Of a stretch of 17,017 bases of DNA, positions 7,988 to 14,524 are shown piece by piece. Within the stretch, counting starts at the first letter, position 1. Every line of letters begins with the position of its first letter. Source of the DNA: an uncultured Treponema sp. (GTDB lineage Bacteria > Spirochaetota > Spirochaetia > Treponematales > Treponemataceae). Under the pieces are notes generated by a model, which did no database searches, was not told the origin of the DNA, and saw only the letters and a program-made list of their open reading frames with translations. The DNA lies in assembly GCA_946538875.1 (NCBI GenBank), contig CAMNHD010000006.1, forward strand, positions 1-17,017, given 5' to 3'. The position numbers and the translations under genes were made by a program.

Positions 7988-8701
7988 ATGTCGGACATAG
8001 CAAGGATATTGGAAAATCCTGATGGTATCAAGTTCGCTTTTCAGCCTGTGGTGTATGCCCATACCGGTAAGGTGTATGGCTATGAAGCCCTTATGAGGCC
8101 GGCGCCCTTTTCGCCAGTTGAAGTTGTAACATATTGTATAGATAATAATCAGATTGAACTGCTTGAAGAAATAACCATGCTCTATGCCATAAAGTCTTTT
8201 TTAAAGAACAATCTTGAAGGCAATGTGTTTGTGAATTCTTTTCCCGGGGCATGTATGTCCAAGAAATTTTCCGATCTTTGGCTGAATGAGGTTGGATGGA
8301 CTATCGCAGGACGGATTGTACTGGAGATGCTTGAGTATACTGAACTGGACATTTATTCCTGGAGGCGCAAGCTTGAGGAATTCGAGCGCGGTAACGCAGG
8401 AACTGATAACAAGTCGCATATTGCAATTGATGATTATGGCGTGGACCGTGATGTGGATATTGCAAGAATCAAGCTGTACCACCCGACGATGATAAAAATT
8501 GACAGGAGCCTTATCTGCAGCATCGACCGTGATGTGGAAAAGCAGCGTAAGGTTGGACAGATAATTGATCTGATGAAGGAACATGACATCCTTGTTCTTG
8601 CCGAAGGCATTGAAACTAAGGAAGAATACGAATATTTCCATCAGCTTCCCATTGATTTTATGCAGGGTTACTACATACAAAAACCTAAAATCTACGACTG
8701 A
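7988..8701 (+). CDS. EAL-domain cyclic-di-GMP phosphodiesterase
   Basis: A 237-aa protein that is essentially a lone EAL domain, without a signal peptide, membrane segment, GGDEF or sensor domain, so it should be cytoplasmic. EAL enzymes hydrolyse c-di-GMP to pGpG using two metals. The catalytic set is present: E33 in YEALMRP, N83 in FVNSF, E116-Y-T-E119, D148-D149 in the IDDYG loop (usual form DDFG), K170 in IKID, E206 and E209 in AEGIET, and Q226 in MQGYY. It is therefore predicted active, although the asparagine loop and the DDYG loop differ slightly from consensus. The start is supported by AGGGGGA (7976-7982) five bases upstream and by a promoter 44 bases away. It is monocistronic, so control is likely at expression level or through partners. 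Targets in such bacteria are usually motility or envelope functions; none is linked here. Confidence 0.92.
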   Translation: MSDIARILENPDGIKFAFQPVVYAHTGKVYGYEALMRPAPFSPVEVVTYCIDNNQIELLEEITMLYAIKSFLKNNLEGNVFVNSFPGACMSKKFSDLWLNEVGWTIAGRIVLEMLEYTELDIYSWRRKLEEFERGNAGTDNKSHIAIDDYGVDRDVDIARIKLYHPTMIKIDRSLICSIDRDVEKQRKVGQIIDLMKEHDILVLAEGIETKEEYEYFHQLPIDFMQGYYIQKPKIYD

Positions 8702-8721
8702 GTCTGCATCAAAGAGGACTA

Positions 8722-8796
8722 CGCCCGACTTGTAGGGCGCAAGCCGGAGGCGCAGCGGCCACCGCGCAAGCGGGGGCTGAAACCCGGAATGGCGGG
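8722..8796 (+). repeat. GC-rich structured intergenic element with GNRA-tetraloop hairpins
   Basis: Directly after the EAL gene the composition jumps to strongly GC-rich for about 80 bases. CGCCC (8722-8726) pairs with GGGCG (8735-8739). GGC-GCAA-GCC forms at 8736-8745 as an alternative fold. A strong hairpin spans 8756-8779 with stem CCGC/GCGG closed by a GCAA tetraloop (8766-8769), extended after one A-G mismatch by five more pairs. The sequence CGCAAGC-CGGAGGC (8738-8751) recurs as CGCAAGC-GGGGGC (8765-8777), an imperfect direct repeat 27 bases apart. There is no T tract, so it is not a standard terminator. It looks like an extragenic repeat or structured RNA; no known family could be named. 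Confidence 0.5.
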
Positions 8797-8814
8797 GACT
8801 GCGGTGTAACAAAA

Positions 8815-8826
8815 TGTTATATAACA
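8815..8826. promoter_or_regulatory. Perfect 12-bp palindrome, possible operator
   Basis: TGTTATATAACA is an exact two-fold palindrome about 75 bases upstream of the predicted -35 of the lolA-like operon. The size and symmetry suit a dimeric repressor or activator site, but AT-rich DNA can produce such palindromes by chance. Confidence 0.3.
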
Positions 8827-8899
8827 AAAAATTAATCGAAAAAGCCGTGCCGTCCTCCAAGAAAAGGGTGCAAAAAGTTCTGTTTAGGGGGATTGGGAA

Positions 8900-8928
8900 T
8901 TGAAAAAATATGTATTTTCCGATAGTAT
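8900..8928 (+). promoter_or_regulatory. Promoter for the lolA-MMPL-GH3 operon
   Basis: TTGAAA (8900-8905), a 17-bp spacer and TAGTAT (8923-8928). Transcription from here gives a leader of about 100 bases before the ATG at 9038. Five of six matches in the -35 and four of six in the -10 make this a moderate promoter. Confidence 0.5.
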
Positions 8929-9037
8929 TGCCTAAATATTCACTTGTAACAATGTTGCCGAATGTTTTTTTAAAGAAAAAGGAGTCTGACTGGTGTTTTT
9001 GGAATGCCCGGCTCCAAATTTTTTTGCGAGGAATTAT

Positions 9038-9673
9038 ATGAAACATTCAATTAAATCTGTTATCGCGGCCTTTGCTTTTGTTTTTTCTGCTGCCTTTGCG
9101 GCTGCCCAGCATGCTACTATTGATTCTGTCTGCCAGACTCTGGCTAGTCACCCGGTTACTACCGGAAACTATGTTCAGGAAAAGACTTCTGCCAACAGTT
9201 CCCGTGTACTGCGTTCCAACGGCACTTTTATCCTTAGCCGCAAGGCATTGGGGCTGCGCAACATCAAGCCTGTAAAATCGTTCAGGGGACTTACTCCGGA
9301 TTACATGATCCGTGTTACCCCGGATGGTGCCAAGACTGTGATTGAAGCGGCCGGCAACGAGACTTTCCGCACTATTGCGGAACTTGTGGATTCTCTGTTT
9401 GACGGTGACAAGACTCTGCTGGAAAAGAATTTTACTGTTCAGTTCTCTGCCGATGATTCCGGCTGGAACATGAAGCTCTATCCCAAGGACAAGACTATTG
9501 CCTCTGTGCTCAATGTGATTGACATTTACGGCACTGGCAGCGGCAACAACTGTGTCCTTAACACTTTGAAGATAGCGGACGAGAAGGGAGGCACAATGCT
9601 GTACAAGCTTTCTGACTTAGTATATAAAGAGGATTTAAGTGGCGATGAAAAAGCACTTTTTGCAAAGAAATAA
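9038..9673 (+). CDS. LolA-like periplasmic outer-membrane lipid/lipoprotein carrier
   Basis: A 211-aa exported protein. It has an N-terminal signal peptide, with basic residues followed by an alanine/phenylalanine-rich core and a likely cleavage at AAA-Q near residue 23-24. The mature part reads like the LolA fold: an N-terminal helix, the NYVQEKTSANSSRVLRSNGTFILSRK segment matching the F-x-Q-x-K...-S-x-G-x-F strand pair of the family, then beta strands with TPDYMIRVTPDG. LolA proteins ferry lipidated cargo across the periplasm. LolA-like variants next to MMPL exporters, as here, are thought to carry exported lipids rather than lipoproteins. Start ATG 9038 is set by GAGGA (9028-9032) five bases upstream; an in-frame GTG at 8993 lacks this and would spoil the signal peptide. 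Its last 35 bases overlap the exporter gene, implying coupled translation. Confidence 0.78.
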   Translation: MKHSIKSVIAAFAFVFSAAFAAAQHATIDSVCQTLASHPVTTGNYVQEKTSANSSRVLRSNGTFILSRKALGLRNIKPVKSFRGLTPDYMIRVTPDGAKTVIEAAGNETFRTIAELVDSLFDGDKTLLEKNFTVQFSADDSGWNMKLYPKDKTIASVLNVIDIYGTGSGNNCVLNTLKIADEKGGTMLYKLSDLVYKEDLSGDEKALFAKK

Positions 9674-11348
9674 TGTTTTTGTGCTGATATGGGCAATCTT
9701 CCATATCGTTGTTATTTCTGCGTTTGCGGTTTCCCTGTTTGCAGGCAAGCCGCTGAACATTGATGCGGATCTGTTCCACATGCTGCCGTCTTCTACTTTG
9801 GGAGCGGCAATGGGCGAAGCTGACGAAAGGCTTTCCCAGGCTACTGCCAAGAATGTTTTTGTGCTTGTTTCGCATGATAGTTTTGACCAGGCCAAGGCTA
9901 CTGCGGAAGTTGTGTATGATCAGCTCAAGGATGATCCGAATTTTGTGAATGTGTCCCTGCATGCTGATGCGACTGCTCTTGGCGAGATTCAGGATTTTAT
10001 TCATCCTTACCGTTTCCATTTGCTGGATGAAGCCAGTATAGAGCGTATTTCTTCTGAGGAGGGACGCTCGCTTTTTGCGGCTGATTCGCTGGAAAAGGCT
10101 TACAATTCTTTTTCTCTTACTTCTATTGATTATATTGATGAGGACCCGTTTCTGCTGGACGATGTGAATATGACGCGTTATCTGGCGGCGATTCAGGATA
10201 CTGGTACTTCCATGCATCCTAAGGATGGTGTTCTTGCGTCTTTCTATAATGACAAGTGGTATGTGATGGTGCGTGGCACCCTGAGCAAGAAGGGCACTGC
10301 TATTGCCAGCAAGAAAAATGGTATTGCGGCGATTTACCGTGTGTGTACTCCGCTTGAAAAGGACGGCATACGCTTTGTGTATTCCGGCACTTCTTTCCAC
10401 AGCTCATATAGTTCCACTTCTGCGGTCAAGGAAATCGGCATTATTTCCACGGTTTCCATGAGCATTGTAATCCTTATGCTGATTATTGTGTTCAGAAGTT
10501 TCCTGCCTCTGGCTGCGTCGGTGTTCTCTATCCTTATTTCCATGGCGGCGGGCTTTGCGGCAACTCATTTTGTGTACGGCGGCATACATGTGCTGACTCT
10601 GGTGCTAGGTACTTCGCTGATAGGTTCCTGCATTGACTACAGCCTGCATTTCTTTGTCAACTGGAAGGCAAACACTGCTCTGGATTCGGGTGGTGCTGTG
10701 CGTAAGCATCTGTTCAAGGGGCTTGTGCTTTCTCTGCTTTCCACTCTTATCTGTTACATTATGCTGGTGTTCGCTCCATTCGGACTTTTACGTCAGATGG
10801 GTGTGTTCTCCTTTACGGGTATTCTTAGCTCCTTCCTTTCCGTTGTGTGCATTTACCCGTTGTTCAAGATTCCGCCGCAGAATAAGCGCAGCATTTCTGT
10901 GCTCAAGTTCTTCAAGCCGTCTGCGCTTCCTAAAAAGAAGTATGCCGGTGTGATTTTTACCTTGGGAATTCTGGCTCTGGGCGGAACTGTTCTTGGAATT
11001 ATGCATGACAGGGTCCGTGTCAAGAACGACATGAACAAGCTGTATGTTATGAAGGGACGCCTTAAGGAAGATACTGCCGAGGCTACCAAGGTGACTAATT
11101 ATAACCTTCAGGGCTGGTTCATTGTGAACGGGGCTACTCAGGAGGAACTTCTGCAGACTGAGGAATACGTATGCTCAGAACTGCGCAGGGTGAATGCGGG
11201 GCTGCCGGGTGGCGGTTATGTTGCGACTTCGCGCTTTATTCCTTCTCTCAAGAAGCAGGAGGCGTCTTATAAGGCCTGCGAGGCTTTGTTTGATATTGCT
11301 CCTGAGCAGTACGAGATGCTTGGAATGGAACCTGAGCGGGTTGAATAG
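9639..11348 (+). CDS. MMPL/RND-family exporter, N-terminal two-thirds (ends at in-frame TAG)
   Basis: This 569-aa product covers the first half of an MMPL (RND-superfamily) inner-membrane exporter and part of the second. It has TM1 (about residues 12-34), a large periplasmic domain (about 35-260), a five-helix bundle (about 265-410) including the TM4 segment GTSLIGSCIDYSLHFF with the Asp-Tyr pair used for proton relay, TM7 (about 430-455), and the start of the second periplasmic domain. It then meets TAG at 11346-11348. The same frame continues after a further TAA (11355-11357) into the missing C-terminal part. GTG 9639 is the preferred start, with AGAGGA five bases upstream; ATG 9645 is the alternative. 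It overlaps the lolA-like gene by 35 bases. Relatives export lipids or hydrophobic molecules. Alone this fragment lacks TM8-12 and should not transport. Confidence 0.85.
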   Translation: MAMKKHFLQRNNVFVLIWAIFHIVVISAFAVSLFAGKPLNIDADLFHMLPSSTLGAAMGEADERLSQATAKNVFVLVSHDSFDQAKATAEVVYDQLKDDPNFVNVSLHADATALGEIQDFIHPYRFHLLDEASIERISSEEGRSLFAADSLEKAYNSFSLTSIDYIDEDPFLLDDVNMTRYLAAIQDTGTSMHPKDGVLASFYNDKWYVMVRGTLSKKGTAIASKKNGIAAIYRVCTPLEKDGIRFVYSGTSFHSSYSSTSAVKEIGIISTVSMSIVILMLIIVFRSFLPLAASVFSILISMAAGFAATHFVYGGIHVLTLVLGTSLIGSCIDYSLHFFVNWKANTALDSGGAVRKHLFKGLVLSLLSTLICYIMLVFAPFGLLRQMGVFSFTGILSSFLSVVCIYPLFKIPPQNKRSISVLKFFKPSALPKKKYAGVIFTLGILALGGTVLGIMHDRVRVKNDMNKLYVMKGRLKEDTAEATKVTNYNLQGWFIVNGATQEELLQTEEYVCSELRRVNAGLPGGGYVATSRFIPSLKKQEASYKACEALFDIAPEQYEMLGMEPERVE

Positions 11349-11357
11349 CTGAGGTAA
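11346..11357 (+). other. Two in-frame stop codons interrupting the MMPL exporter
   Basis: The frame reads ...PERVE-TAG-L-R-TAA-KYRAAKDNPIVPG.... Both sides look like one continuous helix and linker, and no frameshift is needed to join them. TAG and TAA serve as normal stops elsewhere in the window (TAG for pbpC and the HAD gene, TAA for the GH3 gene), so genetic-code reassignment is unlikely. Confidence 0.85.
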
Positions 11358-11396
11358 AAATACCGGGCGGCAAAGGATAATCCTATAGTACCCGGA

Positions 11397-12014
11397 GTGG
11401 CTCTGCCTGAGACAATTTCTTCTGTTATTAATATGCTGTGGCTGGGGCAGATTGACGGAAGATGGTATTCGATTGTAATGCCTGTGACTATAACTGACGA
11501 GGCTGCCTACCAGCAGATTGCGGCTTCCAATGAAAATGTTTACTACGAAAACAAGATGAGTGACTTGAGCAAAGGGCTGGATCATCTGACCCGCTCTGTT
11601 CTTATCCTGTTTGCTATTGCATACCTGGTGATTGTTGTTGTGCTTAAGTTTTTCTACAGCTGGAAACAGACGCTTAAGATTGCCTCCATTCCTCTGCTGA
11701 GTGTGCTGGTGATTTTCTGCGGCCTTACCATCGCTGGGGAATCCATTGAGTTCTTTGCAATTACGGGAATAATTCTTGTCTTTGGATTGGGTCTGGATTA
11801 CATCATCTATATGATTGAGAATTCCAAGCGCAATTCTGAAGGAAAGGATATGAGCGATTTCCAGAAACTGGAACCGTTTGCAATTATGCTTTCGTTCCTT
11901 ACGACGGCAATTTCGTTCGGTGCTTTGGCATTAAGTGGTTTTGTGCCGGTACACTTGATTGGTCTTACAATATTCCTGGGACTGACTGGTGCATTTATTG
12001 GTACATTGTTCTAA
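11397..12014 (+). CDS. MMPL/RND-family exporter, C-terminal third (separated fragment)
   Basis: This 205-aa piece holds the end of the second periplasmic domain and TM8-12 of the exporter: LTRSVLILFAIAYLVIVVV, the helix from IASIPLLSVLVIF, the TM10 segment FGLGLDYIIYMIE with the second Asp-Tyr proton-relay pair, LSFLTTAISFGALALSG, and a last helix ending IGTLF. The C-terminus looks complete. The frame is open from 11358, just after the TAA, and is the same frame as the upstream fragment. The GTG at 11397 is the first usable start, but the only purine-rich sequence (CGGA) touches it, so ribosome spacing is poor. This argues for a broken single gene rather than a designed two-subunit exporter. 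The GH3 gene follows 41 bases later. Confidence 0.75.
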   Translation: MALPETISSVINMLWLGQIDGRWYSIVMPVTITDEAAYQQIAASNENVYYENKMSDLSKGLDHLTRSVLILFAIAYLVIVVVLKFFYSWKQTLKIASIPLLSVLVIFCGLTIAGESIEFFAITGIILVFGLGLDYIIYMIENSKRNSEGKDMSDFQKLEPFAIMLSFLTTAISFGALALSGFVPVHLIGLTIFLGLTGAFIGTLF

Positions 12015-12055
12015 ATTAAAGCGGAGTTGAGACATTTTTTTTTGGAAGGATTGAA

Positions 12056-13750
12056 ATGAAGAAAGAAAAAAATGCTGGCCTGATTAGTTTTGCTCTGGGA
12101 TGGGTTGGTAGAAAGAACAAGAAGGTTCTGGACAAGGCTGCTAAGAATTGTTATGCGGAAGAAGAGAAGACTCTTCGCGGAATTCTGGAATTTGCCAAGG
12201 ATACTGAGTGGGGTAAGGCCCATAACTATGCCCAGATTCTTGAGGCTCCCAACGCTGAGGATTTGTTTGAGCGTTGGCAGAAGAATCAGCCTGTGTGTGA
12301 CTACGAGGACCTGCGCCCATATATTGAAAGACACAAGAATGGTGAGGAAAACCTGTTGTTCCCTGGTAAGCCGATGATGTATGCCACTACAAGCGGCACC
12401 ACCAAGGAACCTAAGTGGATTCCTATCACTCAGGAATACTACTCCAATATCTATAGCAAGATGACAAAGCTTTGGCTTTACACATTTATGATGCACCGCC
12501 CGAAGGTGTTCTGGGGTAAGTGTGTTTCCATCGTTGGAAAGGATGTTGAGACTCACGCTCCGGATGGAACTGTCTGTGGTTCTGTTTCCGGCGTTACACA
12601 GCGCGACTGCCCTGAGTTCATAAAGGGACTTTATTCCGCGCCAAAGAGCATCTTTGCAATTGCTGACTATAAGGCCCGCAACTACGCACTTATGCGCACT
12701 GGTATTGAACAGCATGTTACTTCTCTGGTTACTGCAAACCCTTCAACAATGCTTGAACTGCAGAATCTTGTGAACCAGTATTATGACGATATGGTCAATG
12801 ACATTGAAAAGGGTACTTTGAGTGAAAAATTCTCTATCCCTGAGGAAATCCGTGCAGAACTTACCATGCGTTACCAGCCAAATCCTGAGCGTGCACAGGA
12901 ACTGCGTGAACTTAAGGCCAAGTATGGCACTGTTCTGCCCAAGCATTATTGGCCTGACCTCCAGTTCCTTACCACCTGGAAGTGCGGAAACACACACGTC
13001 TATATGGACAAGTTCCGGGATTACTTCCCGGCTGAAATGCTGCATCAGGAATTTGGATACTTTGCGTCTGAGTGCCGTGCCGGTCTTGTTATGAACGGTG
13101 CCGACGACACTGTATTGTTCCCTCACTTCCACTACTTTGAGTTTACCAGGGTGGAGGATATGGACAATCCTAATCCTAAGTTCTATCAGCTGCATGAGCT
13201 TGAGGTGGGAAAGCGCTACCTTATCTACATCACCACTTACGCCGGTCTGTACCGCTATAACATGAACGACATGGTTGAGTGCACCGGTCACTATGATACA
13301 ATTCCGACTATCCAGTTTATCCAGAAGGTGAACGGAATCATCAGCATGACTGGTGAAAAAGTCCATGAGCGTCAGTTTATGGAAGCAGTCCGCCAGGCTG
13401 AAGAGCAGACAAAGCTCAAGACGAGATTCTATGTTGGTTTTGCCGATATACAGGATTCTGTGTACCACTTCTACTATGACTTTGAGACTGCCGGTGTAAG
13501 TGCCGTGCAGGTTGAAGAATTCACCAAGATTGTTGATGATAAGCTCAAGAAGATTAATGTTGAGTATGAAGCAAAGCGTGATTCATTCCGTGTGAAGGAT
13601 CCTGTCGGTCATAAGCTTGTTCAGGAAGCCTTTGAGCGTTACAAGGAAGTATGCCTTAAGAATGGTGCCCGCGATGGTCAGTTCAAGATGAACTTGCTGA
13701 TGCAGGATGAAAAACGTCACGCCATCTTTAAGGATTTGGTCCAGGAATAA
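12056..13750 (+). CDS. GH3-family acyl-adenylating amide synthetase
   Basis: A 564-aa protein of the GH3 (auxin-responsive promoter) family, part of the ANL adenylating superfamily. Characterised plant members adenylate a carboxylic acid and join it to an amino acid; substrates of bacterial members are mostly unknown. The three nucleotide motifs are visible: motif I ATTSGTTKEPKWIPIT (from residue 110), motif II YFASE (335-339, usual form YGASE), and motif III YRYNMND (399-405, usual form YRYRLGD). The C-terminal subdomain contains TGEKVHERQF. No signal peptide or membrane segment, so cytoplasmic. The start is supported by GGAAGGA (12044-12050) five bases upstream. It lies 41 bp after the exporter gene, without a terminator between, and is followed by a strong terminator, so it is the last gene of the lolA-MMPL-GH3 operon. 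It may conjugate the acyl group of the exported molecule. Confidence 0.88.
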   Translation: MKKEKNAGLISFALGWVGRKNKKVLDKAAKNCYAEEEKTLRGILEFAKDTEWGKAHNYAQILEAPNAEDLFERWQKNQPVCDYEDLRPYIERHKNGEENLLFPGKPMMYATTSGTTKEPKWIPITQEYYSNIYSKMTKLWLYTFMMHRPKVFWGKCVSIVGKDVETHAPDGTVCGSVSGVTQRDCPEFIKGLYSAPKSIFAIADYKARNYALMRTGIEQHVTSLVTANPSTMLELQNLVNQYYDDMVNDIEKGTLSEKFSIPEEIRAELTMRYQPNPERAQELRELKAKYGTVLPKHYWPDLQFLTTWKCGNTHVYMDKFRDYFPAEMLHQEFGYFASECRAGLVMNGADDTVLFPHFHYFEFTRVEDMDNPNPKFYQLHELEVGKRYLIYITTYAGLYRYNMNDMVECTGHYDTIPTIQFIQKVNGIISMTGEKVHERQFMEAVRQAEEQTKLKTRFYVGFADIQDSVYHFYYDFETAGVSAVQVEEFTKIVDDKLKKINVEYEAKRDSFRVKDPVGHKLVQEAFERYKEVCLKNGARDGQFKMNLLMQDEKRHAIFKDLVQE

Positions 13751-13765
13751 TTTTACTGAACTGAA

Positions 13766-13814
13766 GAGACTGTCTGCCGCTTTCGCTTTAACCGGCGGGC
13801 GGCCTCTTTTTTTT
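13766..13814 (+). terminator. Rho-independent terminator after the GH3 gene
   Basis: GTCTGCCG (13772-13779) pairs with CGGCGGGC (13793-13800) with two wobbles. An outer GAG/CTC (13766-13768 with 13804-13806) closes the stem, and eight T residues (13807-13814) follow. This is a strong intrinsic terminator and the likely end of the lolA-MMPL-GH3 transcript. Confidence 0.85.
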
Positions 13815-13835
13815 CTGCGAGTCAATTACTGATTT

Positions 13836-14522
13836 ATGAATAAAAAATATGATGCTGTGATTTTTGACCTGGATGGTACGCTTTATAACTTTAAGAATCT
13901 GCCGATACGTCTTGTCTTTGCTTATCCGGTTGATATGCTGAAGATGAGGGCTGATCAGAAGGTCAGAAGGGCAATGAAGGGTGTGGATCTTGGTAACCCT
14001 GATGAGTTTTACTCCGATTATGCCAGTCGTATGTCATTGATGACGGGTAACAGGCCTGAGTGTATTTTGAAGTGGTATCTTGAACGCTACACAAAAAAGC
14101 AGATGGTCAGAGTTCTGCGCCGTAACTACAGGCTCCGGGATTCGGTTGAAGAGGTGATTATAAAACTGGCGGCGCTTGGAGTCAAGGTGGCTGTGTTTTC
14201 TGATTATCCGAATGTGGCTGAAAGACTTGAGGCCCTGGGAATGAAGCCTTCTGTAATCCGGCTGCTGGCGGGTACTTACTGTGCCCAGCAGTACGGCTGC
14301 CTTAAGCCTGCTGTGAGACCATTCCTTTCTATTGCCAAGGATTTTGAGGTTGAGCCCGGCCATTGTCTTGTTGTGGGGGACCGCGACGATACTGACGGAA
14401 ACGGGGCAAGGTCTGCGGGTATGGACTTTGTTCAGATCAAGACCCACAAGACCAGGATAATTGACCTTGAGCATCCGGTGGTGCACTGGAGGGAATTTGC
14501 CAAGGAAGTAATGGAAAAGTAG
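13836..14522 (+). CDS. HAD-superfamily hydrolase (phosphatase)
   Basis: A 228-aa soluble HAD phosphatase. Motif I is DLDGT with nucleophile D11 and acid/base D13; motif II is S122 in VFSDYPN; motif III is K157 in GCLKP; motif IV is GDRDDTDGNGA with D184, D185 and D187. The helical cap lies between motifs I and II (about residues 20-95), making it a class I (C1 cap) member such as phosphoglycolate-type or sugar phosphatases. The substrate cannot be told. The start is only 21 bases after the T tract of the preceding terminator and has no clear ribosome site, so transcription must come from read-through or an unrecognised promoter. The 3' end converges with the acyltransferase gene at a 2-bp gap. 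Position beside GH3 and PlsC genes would suit dephosphorylation of a lipid or sugar phosphate, but this is guesswork. Confidence 0.85.
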   Translation: MNKKYDAVIFDLDGTLYNFKNLPIRLVFAYPVDMLKMRADQKVRRAMKGVDLGNPDEFYSDYASRMSLMTGNRPECILKWYLERYTKKQMVRVLRRNYRLRDSVEEVIIKLAALGVKVAVFSDYPNVAERLEALGMKPSVIRLLAGTYCAQQYGCLKPAVRPFLSIAKDFEVEPGHCLVVGDRDDTDGNGARSAGMDFVQIKTHKTRIIDLEHPVVHWREFAKEVMEK

Positions 14523-14524
14523 GT

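Larger units (their letters stand above)
8702..9037. other. Gene-free interval between the EAL gene and the lolA-like gene
   Basis: In 336 bases I see no credible coding frame. The first 100 bases hold the GC-rich hairpin element, then comes the perfect 12-bp palindrome TGTTATATAACA (8815-8826), then AT-rich sequence with a promoter at 8900-8928. A long minus-strand open frame crosses the area but is a shadow of the EAL gene, has no family-like sequence and no ribosome site. Confidence 0.7.

Noticed and set aside
8201..9046. A 281-codon minus-strand open frame crossing the EAL gene and the intergenic interval
   Set aside because: Most of it is antisense to the EAL domain; the rest covers the hairpin element and promoter. 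No ribosome site or recognisable domain.
11346..11357. Stop-codon reassignment (TAG and TAA read as Gln) as the cause of the split exporter
   Set aside because: TAG ends pbpC and the HAD gene and TAA ends the lolA-like, GH3 and AraC-type genes at the expected lengths, so both are used as stops here.
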